Source: Umbelopsis ramanniana AG
Taxonomy: Eukaryota > Mucoromycota > Umbelopsidomycetes > Umbelopsidales > Umbelopsidaceae
Direction: 5' to 3'
Length of the DNA: 39,635 nt
NCBI RefSeq assembly: GCF_025399195.1
Contig: NW_026252184.1
Span: forward strand, 1-39,635
The notes under the pieces are model-generated. The model ran no database searches. It saw only the letters and a program-made list of their open reading frames with translations, and had not been told where the DNA came from. The stretch's first letter is position 1. Each line of letters begins with the position of its first letter. A program made the translations under genes and the position numbers. Of this stretch, positions 11,349 through 21,100 are shown one piece after another.

Positions 11349-11419
11349 GGTGAGATGAAGAGATGTACAAAAGTGACGTGCAAAGACTCCGCTTGGCATT
11401 TTACAGCTTTTTATTAGAC
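11349..11419. promoter_or_regulatory. compact bidirectional promoter of EMC3 and PDCL3
   Basis: Only 71 bp lie between the two start codons, which must include both 5' leaders. There is no obvious TATA box. The arrangement implies overlapping or shared promoter elements, partly inside the genes' first introns. Inference is from spacing only. Confidence 0.5.
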
Positions 11420-12365
11420 ATGGATGATCCCAACGCAGACACCGAGTGGTAAGTAATCTGTTTTTCTTACTTGATTTACATGGCTATGTATTCTTAATTA
11501 CGTTGGTGTTAGGAACGACATTTTGCGCGCACGCGGCATTCTCCCTCCTAAAGATGAAAAGACCGAAGAGGAAATCAACGATCTGATCGATGAAGTAATT
11601 GCAGAGCGTGTTGCTAAGAACAACAGCCTAGATGACAAAACCCTGGACGAACTTGACGAGCTAGAGGACGAGCAGGATGACAGAATCCTTCTAGAGTATA
11701 GGTATGTGAGTTCGTTAAGGCCATCTGATGTTTGTGGACGGCCGTACCTTACTTACTAACGTGCTATCCTGACAGAATGAAGCGTATGAAGGAAATGCAA
11801 CAAATAGCCAGCAAAGAAAAGTATGGAGAGGTGAGGCAAATATCGAAACCTGATTTTGTCAAAGAGGTCACCGAGGCAAGCAAAGAGTGTTCTGTAATTG
11901 TCCACCTGTACAATGACTCCATTCCCGCTTGCAAGTTGATGAGTAGGCATTTGTCAGAATTGGCTCAACGATATAAGGCTGTCAAGTTCTTGAAAATAGT
12001 GGCAGATCAGTGTATTCCAAACTATCCCGACCGCAATGTCCCTACATTACTCGTGTACGTCAATGGCGATATCAGGGCTAATATGATCGGTGCCATTTTG
12101 TTTGGAGGAATGAAAATGACCGTCGAAAGTAAGTGGCTCTTGCGCCAAATTGTATGTTCGGCAGGACCTTTTTATTGATAGTTTGGCAACAGGTCTTCGT
12201 AAGCAATTGGTTCAAACAGGCGCGCTTCCTGTCGAACCAGGTGACAAGGACGAAGAGCAAGAAAGCTCTCGTAGTAAAAAGTCTCTCTACAGCTCAAGTG
12301 CAACAGCTGCCTTGAGTGACGATGAAGATGATGAATACGACGATAGAGGTTACACAAATATTTAA
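11420..12365 (+). CDS. PDCL3: Phosducin-like protein 3 (Plp2/PDCL3)
   Basis: Cytosolic thioredoxin-fold co-chaperone that works with the CCT/TRiC chaperonin in actin and tubulin folding. Four exons, 11420-11448, 11513-11701, 11776-12128 and 12193-12365, join in frame into about 247 aa (human 239). The N-terminus MDDPNADTEWNDILRARGIL is the family signature and spans the first splice. A charged helical segment (residues about 30-75) precedes the thioredoxin-like domain (EVTEASKECSVIVHLYND, FLKIVADQCIPNYPDRNVPT). The domain lacks a CxxC active site, as expected for this family. The C-terminus is acidic (DDEDDEYDDRG), as in Plp2 proteins. The last acceptor at 12192 was chosen over an earlier AG because only it keeps the frame into SLRKQLVQTG. 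Confidence 0.95.
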
Positions 12366-12501
12366 ATCGATATAATGCCGGAGGATTGTATTGAAAAGAC
12401 CTCTGACCTTTCCTGTCATGATCAGCATAGATAGACAAACGAATATTGTAGACATCCAACGGATGATCAGAGACAAAGCTGGCCTCACATGTACATGAAC
12501 G

Positions 12502-12515
12502 AATAAAATTTTATT
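12502..12515. terminator. palindromic polyadenylation signal shared by PDCL3 and SPO11
   Basis: The 14-mer AATAAAATTTTATT is its own reverse complement, so AATAAA is present on both strands. It lies 137 bp after the PDCL3 stop and 152 bp after the SPO11 stop of two converging genes, a suitable place to serve both. Function is inferred. Confidence 0.5.
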
Positions 12516-12666
12516 TTACTCCTCTAGAAAGTTTTGATAGTGGTCTTCGATTTGATGTAAAGCCATAGAAATGAACCGGGAAATATACAAGGCAGCTATC
12601 TCAAAGATGTTCGTCCCCTTACTAACTACGTTAGTATGATGAAATCCACACAAAGATAGCAGCTGT

Positions 12667-14773
12667 TCAAAGTTGTTCTTGCCATATCTTCCTTTGAAGG
12701 TATAACAACAGCCCCTGGTTATCAATCGAACATAGAGCCTCTAGCTCATATTTAACATTTTGATGCAAAATGTAGGAAAGTTCACGGCTGTATCAAATTT
12801 TGTAGACAGTTAGCTGCGTGATACTAAAGTAAATTATAGGTAAAAAATAAATAAATTCAACTGTACATCAGAAACTGAGCACGATAATAACTTTGATTGA
12901 ATGGCGGTATATTGCTTGCATTTTCATTTGCTATAAGTCGTAAGTACGAGACAGTAGACATTGCTTTTTTCCTGTCAGCTTCGTTTAAATGTATCTTGCA
13001 TCCATGGGAAATTGGAAAGCTGGCGACATTCATTAATCAATGTCTTACTTTTCAGATGATGCAGATTCGTTGCATACCTTTTCAAGTCCTGAGAGTGTAT
13101 TCCTAGCCATTGTATATCTGGGCAGGTCAATATTTCATTGTGGTGATACTTTGACTGGAAAAAATGAGACTTTGCTGAGCGACGCCATTTTCGGTAATCA
13201 CTTACCCGTCCACCCCACTTGTATACGACATGAATGTCGATTCCATGCGGATCTCCGTCTATTAGGCTCCAAATTTTAATTGTATGACTAGCGATATCTG
13301 ACATGGCGCAACATCTATTTGCGGTGGATATCATATTCAAGAGGTATCTTGTTGCAACATCCTGGTAGCACTGACTTGTTTAGCTTAGCATTCAGTTCCG
13401 AAGTCTCCTATTAAACTCACCGGATACCCCTTTCCCTAAGCGCAAGAAACCAAAAAAATTTCAGTATGATACTCAAATGTATCGTATGTTCTGATATCTG
13501 CTCACTGTTATAAGCACACAGTTCCAAAAAAGATTGCTGAAGTTGTTTGTCAGAAGCCACCGAAATATAGTCTGTTCCGTTTATTGTTATTAAACACATC
13601 AAATTATTCTGACCGTTATATTTGATTTTCTTCTCACCTCTTTTTCAACCACCAATACATTAGTGGCTTTGCATTGTATGCGCTGTATACTTCCCTCAAA
13701 TGGAATGGGGACACCGAGATTCTGCGAATAGTTCATTAATAATACGCTACGTCTTACTTTTCTAGTTGAGTCGACTTGCCATTGTTTTGTCATTTGTTGT
13801 TTGTACATTGAAGACTGATGTATATTCACAGCGTAAGACGCTGCCATTTTTTAAAATTATCGATATGGGCCCCGAAATCAGTCCTTTACAGGAGGCAGTC
13901 TAAAATATTCTGTAGTTTAGCATAAACTTCTTTGTAAAAGTGACTTATATGCTGCTTATGATTCCTTACTATGTTTAAATTATGTCTAGGAACACTGTAT
14001 TTATAGCATATGTTCTCAATAACCTTCCAGAAGCCAAAATTTTAATTCAACGTGATTAAAACTTTAACGAACAAAGCGCGACACCATACCTCGTCCACGG
14101 CCTGCTGAGAACCGAAGAGCTCAACGTCTTGATAATATATGTGTCGCTTTGTAATTATGACATCTTGAATTAGAGCATTATATATAATCTCCAGAATACG
14201 GAGGTAGCGAGCTGCAAAGTAAATAAGTATCAGGTCAAATCTAGCTTGTATGCTATCTGAGGAAATCTTTACCGAACGATTTGAAATGGCCATCCGATAC
14301 CAGCCGTCGAGTATGGCTAACGCTATCAAGTCAGAGCTAGCATTAAATATAGTTAAGCACGACTTGTTATCCAGCATTGGTAATTGTTCCTACTTGAGGC
14401 TGAACCGACTGCAAAGCCCATGTTCTCCAACGAAAAGCCTTCGATGATATACTGACTCTAGAATTTCGAGTATGGTTCGTTCGATCTTGTCAACGAGGTA
14501 ATCTCTGTAATTACTGAATGTGAGTGACAAGAACAATAACTTAAAAGATTCGTCGAGGTTATATTTATTTACCTCACGCTTATTTCTTCGTGAGTAACAA
14601 CTGCGTGAATTGTTTGGAAATCTAAAGCGAAAGAGTTTAAGGGACACAATTGAGTGCCGAGTCGCAGGGGATAACAGCCATTGGCTGTACAATCGATTGA
14701 AGCGATATAATATCTAACCTTCACTTGAAAATCTGTTAACAGGGTTTTTGGCGTTCGAAGTTGAAGCATTCAT
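12667..14773 (-). CDS. SPO11: Meiotic DNA double-strand-break enzyme SPO11
   Basis: Topoisomerase VI A-like protein that makes the double-strand breaks starting meiotic recombination. Fourteen exons join in frame into about 404 aa (human 396): 14773-14719, 14621-14573, 14513-14394, 14322-14273, 14211-14090, 14023-13970, 13899-13807, 13721-13638, 13571-13506, 13435-13421, 13361-13206, 13154-13078, 13019-12867 and 12787-12667. The 5Y-CAP domain has TKRHIYYQDVELFGSQ with the catalytic Tyr (second of YY); animal SPO11 has RDIYY, so Asp is His here. The Toprim part has NVLVVEKE (metal-binding Glu) and IDGDPHGIDIHVVYKWG (DxD). Exon 10 is only 15 nt and encodes GKGYP, exactly the ITGKGVP position of human SPO11. 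The C-terminus VKYELEALCSIDNQG aligns with the human KAEIQAL region. Start 14773 is set by phase: the other ATG, at 14769, gives a frame that does not splice. Confidence 0.93.
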
Positions 14774-15132
14774 GATAAATGTGATGGAGAGACAATATCG
14801 ATTGCTCAAAAATTTTATGTTTGTGGAACTCGTGGCACAATCCAGCACATGCTCATCTGAAGGCCATAGCACAGCTACTATTGGGCTTTGAAAAGAAGTA
14901 ATTTATGTATCAATTTCACATTAAAACATAGAAGGACTTTAAGTAAACGATATATTGGAACTTACTAGCATAATCTTTTGTGATAGTCAGCTGTAGGCTA
15001 CGAGGACTTGGAGTTGACAGCTTTTAACCGCGCGGACTTTGAAGGCATTGGGCAGTCACCAAAGTTGAGTGCTTGGAGATTTGCGAGATCTCCATCAAGC
15101 ATTGCCTCAGTTACCTAACGCAACTGCTGTTC
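14774..15132. promoter_or_regulatory. intergenic region between divergent SPO11 and SMG1
   Basis: These 359 bp separate the two start codons and should contain both promoters. I see no TATA box of standard form and no clear repeat. The AT content is ordinary for the window. An in-frame ATG at 15079 lies upstream of the chosen SMG1 start and could add about 18 residues. Nothing else can be supported. Confidence 0.4.
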
Positions 15133-18100
15133 ATGAGCTCACGTCGAGGTGCAGTCAGCAACCAATATGAGCATAGGTCTGGCGGACAATCGATCCCAAA
15201 ATCCTGGAGTCAGCCGAGAAGCAGCGGCAGGAACCAACCACCAGGAATTAGACAACCGCAGCATCGACCAGAACCTTTGTCAGGTAATATAGAAACGTCA
15301 ACTTTGGCGACAAGCGCCATGCAATATCCAGTATATTCATTAAAATAAAATACAGAAAATGACGCTGCAGAACCATTACCGTCTGGTAATATGCCACAAA
15401 CAAGGCTAGGACGCGCTCAGGTCATCGTAGCCAACATATTTCAGGACACTGATGATTCCACCTATGTACGACGAAATGCGGATATTGTTGAGTTGGCTTC
15501 TATTGTAACAGAAAAAGCGCCTATGAAAGGTGATACTGCTATGTGGATAAGTGAAAATTTACAGTTGATGGACCTTTTGTTTCACGGCGATTCGACATAT
15601 CCGGGACTTGATTCTGTGTTTGATGATCCTAAAGCACCTGCAAACTTCAAAGCATCTACTATTAGGTTACTAGCTGTTCTTGCAGAACATGTTAGACCAG
15701 ACCTATTTGCTGAGTGGATCTTTCAACGAATACTGTTTTCAACATCTAGTACGCTGCCTGAGAAAGAACGAGAGCGTTATAAAGAACGGTCAACCTGTCT
15801 GTTAGATACGCTTCGTTTGGTGAGTAGTGGATACAAAATGAAAACTGGTTAGAATGAATAACTGAAGATTGTTGATATCTAGGTTGTTGAAAACTCAACA
15901 AATAATGCTATGCTACATCGACAGTTGGCGACTCTTATACCGTATATTCTAAGTAATCTCATGACCGTATTGGATACCATTTCTTCGTCGGAACAGATTC
16001 CTTCGATATTGAAAATACTACTGGCGATAGCAGTTGGGCATCCTCAGTTGGTCGATACTAGTTTCCAGGTAGGCCGGATACTGCTAGAAAAGTAGGAAGA
16101 TTGAGCATGAATGCTAAGAATCGTGACCTTGCATGCAGGATATTGTTGATCTTCTTATGGGGTGGCATACGGATCCAAATGTGTCTATCATGGTACATAC
16201 AGCGATTGAAGGTACCTGTTTTCGATATTAGTCAAATCAATGTCCTTTGTTACTGATATGCAGCATCAAAGAATTTTATCTCAAAATGAGGAATTTTTGG
16301 TCTACTAGGATGCCTTTTGCTTTCGACCTGCTTCATCATCTCATCATAGACATACAGACGTCCAATGATAGCTTGAAGAGCTCCAGTGTTTCACAGAAGG
16401 ATAAGCAAGAGACTACAAAGGCCATGAAAGCGTATTTTGCGTAAGTGATCATGATTTGTGCGCGTTGGAGGCCTTATTAGGTATATTTACGTATTTGACA
16501 TTGTGTAGTTGCTTTCATTCCATCGTACGAGCCATATCTACATATATCACTGATCTGGAAGATCCCGTCTCTTTAGCAGTTGGAGCTCAATTCGATGAAA
16601 TACGAACGAATATGATGGAATGTATTTGGCAGGTGATCGACGCGTCTACACCTCCTGATATTGGAAAGAAATGTAAGCTATATATTTGAGTTTAGTGATT
16701 GATTGAATTTCTAGCTGTACTTATAGTACGTCCAATAAGCTATCATGACCATGATCGAGCTCGCTGAGATTAGGAAGAGTACATATCAGCCTTTGCAATG
16801 GACGATGTATACCATAATTATCAAGCAGAAAAGCAGTTTCGAATCGTATGAGCTGCTAAAGATATTCGGTCGCGCAGCCAAAGCTTGGATTCCAAATATT
16901 GATTTAAACATATTAGAAGCTATGCTAGATGCTCAGCATTCGCCGATCATCCAACTGTACTTTCAAGAGGGACGCGCCAACATCAAATCTGCAGCGAGAT
17001 CGTTCTTGCAAATTTTATTGGCTCACTGTCATGACAGAGCTATGCAGGAGAAGGTGGTGCACGGTTATTTCGAGGAGGTTGAAACGTGCGCATCGCAACT
17101 GAAAGAGTACCTCTGCCCTGCATCGAATTCGAATGTACATGTGCCACCAGATGACTCGAACAATGGAGAAGACGACATAAAACGCATTCTGTCCAAGAGC
17201 TTTGATACTGCAAAAGTCAGCAATACCAGAACAACATTGACTTTCTTTGCATACATTCTACTAGCGGTCTCCATCAGCTGGCCGCAATACCATCAAGCCT
17301 GTATTAACAGAGTGGTTTCTGGTATAGAATCAGGCTGGGAATGCGCTTGTGAGAATATTGCATGCGAACTACTCGCTGTCACGCGAGAATTTTATGCAAG
17401 GTATGCTCTATACCTTTAGGACCACGAAGTTTAATCATGATTTTACTTAATGACGTCGTTTGTATTCATCAGTCAAGGTTATTTCGCTCATCCACTGCAA
17501 AGCGACAAATTTCAAGCAATGTGCAGTTTACTGGCCAAGTCAGTCGGCCGTTGGGTTCTTCTTAGTGACAAATCCAAGCGATTGATTATCAGTTGGGTTC
17601 GGGATGTAACCGTGGCAACAGAAGCTTCTCAACATGCACACAGCAGCATAGATGATGTTATTATTGATTTGTTTGCTGCTCAAGGTAAGGAAAGCGTAAA
17701 TTTAACATGTACAATATGCAATCATAATAATTCGTCATGGCCATTGTTTTACAGAATCGGAAGACAATGTCGTTACTCTTAAATTGGTCCTTGGTATTCT
17801 GCAGGGTGTCGAGAGGCTTCAGCTGTCTGCAAAAGTCATGGGTAGCCTTTATCCTACGTTAGAGCGCAGGTAAATGTCCATCATTGCTGTGTCAAGTTTC
17901 CTCATGTTTGTAATTGACGATTTCATGGATTGATAGCCTACGCGACCCCGATGAGAAAATCTCATCTTTGGCTTCTTCTATTCTCGTAAACATTACGCCA
18001 TGGTTGGCAGTTTCAAAGATTGTGAGGCAGAGATGTTATGAACAAAAGATTCAGAAGAAGATAATGGCATCTCCACACACCGGTAATTTCCGACCAGCAC

Positions 18101-21100
18101 ACTTTGAACAGGTCATGAAATTCTTGAGCATGGAAGAGTATCTGCCAAAAGTGGATCAAAGCATCACAAACAGTCTTATAGATGACTGGTGCCAGCGCCT
18201 TTTCCATCATTGCGAAACGACCGCTAGCATCCAGGAAACCATCAAGGTCGCACACTTTCCTAATGATGATATCTCTTCTCTTGACAAGAACACAGATATG
18301 TTGCTTTATTGGGTCATTTGGGAAGCGACTAGGTACTGTATGCTTTCCAGGATGCGAACTCCTTGCGGTGGCCCTCAACAGGTATGTAACGGAAAGCGTG
18401 GATCATGTGGAGAAATTACTAATCACTGGACTTTGGTTATTAGACATTTTCAGCATTGGAACGCACGCTGGATAAGCTTTTAACGAAAGTGAATTCTCAA
18501 CATAATGGACAGTATGTATTTTGATTCAATGCTTCTAACTCTTAGTCTCTCCGGGAGTTAGCTGGCTCACACATTCGTTACAGTAATTTGGTACCACTGA
18601 AATACCTTGTGTTACTTATAGACAGATTGGAGCTTCAAATCTTCAATGCATCTAGCGGAAATGCAACGGGTGCAATGCCTTCAGCGCCAAGGTCAAGCAT
18701 CATTTTCTTCCGTGCAAACAAGAAAACTTGTCGAGACTGGTTCGCGCATATTCGAGGCAAAGTGATCGCAGCTGCAGCTGTTTTATGCGACAATCATATG
18801 ATCATTCGTCAAGCTTGGGTGTCTCTGTCTGAAAAGGAACATCACCTTAATTCATGCAGCAGTACAGAATCAACAGACTTAATCGCGGATATGGATCGAA
18901 CCGTAGCCATTCTAGGTAAGAGACCAAAGAAAATGCCTTCACCAGATGGAAATCATATTTACCAAATCGTACTGCTTCAGTTGAGGCATTGATTCGCATT
19001 AAGGCGGTGGAAGTGTTGAATGGTCTGCAAAAATGGTACCACTCCACCGCCGAGCTTGCAACCAAAAAGCAAGCTGGAAACATCCCTGATCGCAATACAG
19101 GGAGTTTGCTCTTTGCACCCGAACAAGCGAAGAAATGGTTTTCGATTGCAATTATGTATGCGCGTGGCCATTATGAACTAGCCATCAAGGAATACAAAAT
19201 GTTCCGCACATCTCTGAGCGATGGCAACTTTATTCCTGAATGGTCTACAACATTAGACAATCCAGCTGTCGACTATTTGACAAGCGTCGAAGACTATCAA
19301 ACGTTGAAGGAGTTGCTGCTATGCGGAAAGAAGACGGTTGATGTATTTGGAATTGACATGTTGAATGATATGCTAAGGACGTACGTTCAGGACACCAATA
19401 GTAAAACGACGCTTGGTAGCCAACTATCGCCGTCTAGCTTTGAAATATGGATCGAACATATGAACGTACAGCAATGCATGTATTTTGCTCGACTAAAGTA
19501 TTTTCGAAATCATATCATTTCGCTCAGTACAAGATTATCGAAGCCGACATCATCGGAACGAAAGCGGATCATCCACTCACTACTAAGTGACAAGCTGGCG
19601 ATGGCTGTACAAGCAAATAATTACTTGAAGTGGAATGCGCAGAGTGAAATGTCGCTAATAGCACTGGATGCATCTGGTCAAGCAAAAGCATTATCTGGCT
19701 GGATTTCCAGTTACAACCACCGATTTAAGAAAAGCGATCTTGAGCAAGTACACAAGGATCCAACTCATTGGGCGCGTTTAGGGCACTATCTACGTACAAT
19801 GGACCCATCACATGAACAGAGTCTTATAAACATTTCGGCCTGGATCAAAGCTTCGGTGATCACAGCTCGTGTTTGCAGATGGAACAAAAATGTAGTCGAA
19901 GCTAATTCCATCATTGCCGCTATATTGGCGCAACATCCAAGTTGTCCAGAAGCCCTTTTCGAGAGAGCCAAGTTGTTAGAGTCGTCGCAAGAGTATACCA
20001 AAGCGGCCGCTATATACGGACAGTTGGTACACGAATCCACCTCGTCTGATCCTGAGCTCACCAAGGATATGAGAGCAAGAGCCGCTGTTGGTATGACCAA
20101 GCTCTGCAAACGCAGACACTGGCAAACCGCATGTTCCCTGCTACAGGAATTTAATGCTGATATCATTTGTGGTAACGAAACAGATTATAGTCATGCCATA
20201 ACCACTCTCTATGAATCAGCGTGTCAGTTCGCTCCAGAGTGGCCCAAGGCGTGGTTTCTGTACGGCTCACATTGCTACAGATATGGTTGGCAAATACTCG
20301 AAGATATCAAAAGTGGTCGTGGCGCCATTCAGGTCACTCAAGAAACCGTGGAAGATGTACAAACCATCGTTAAGGAAGGAATGGAGAGCAAACATTCATC
20401 CAAAGATGTTACAATGGTTTGTAGTGTATTTTGTATACATGATCTCACTGAAATGATGTCTAATAATCAATTTGATTGGCACAGCTCTGCAATATCTTCA
20501 CACATGCATCCCAAAGCTGGAACTTGGAAGATAATAGTAAATCTGGAGATTTTGAAGATGATATTCGAGCAGCGTACCCCACTGTTTCCGACTTAACGAT
20601 CAATGCACTAGTACAGAGCTTTGCTAAAGTACAGTCTGCTATAGTTGTCTCGTTCAGTCGTGCTACCACAGCCTATCGCCAATACCTGAAGGTGGAGCAA
20701 TATGAACATGTGGTAGGTGTCTTGATTACACAATGTAATCAGTACCAATATATACTAACGCATTCTGCAAACTCAGGAAACCAATAGTGCGCCATCTATG
20801 AACATAACATGTACTTTGCGATTGATGCGACTTCTCATAAAGTACGGGACTTGTCTGCGGTCGCAATTTAACGCTTTGATTGCTACGGACAGCATCAAAT
20901 CTTGGAAATTGATAATCCCGCAACTGTTTTCACGACTGAACCAACCTGCATCGTATGCAAGGGATGTTATTTGGGAAATCCTTGCAAAGATAACGCGAGA
21001 GTCACCAAAAAATGTCATCTACGAAATCATCGTCGGATGCAATTCGCCCAAGACGTCAGCCGAAAGCAAGCAACTCTTGGAACGCATGGCATCCCAACTG

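Noticed and set aside
12150-12192. Earlier acceptor (GGCAG) for PDCL3 exon 4
   Set aside because: It would put the following sequence out of phase with exon 3; the acceptor at 12192 keeps the frame.
19786-20166. 126-codon minus frame inside SMG1
   Set aside because: It is antisense to the FAT-domain exon, which has strong family similarity; the minus translation is Cys/Ser-rich without known features.
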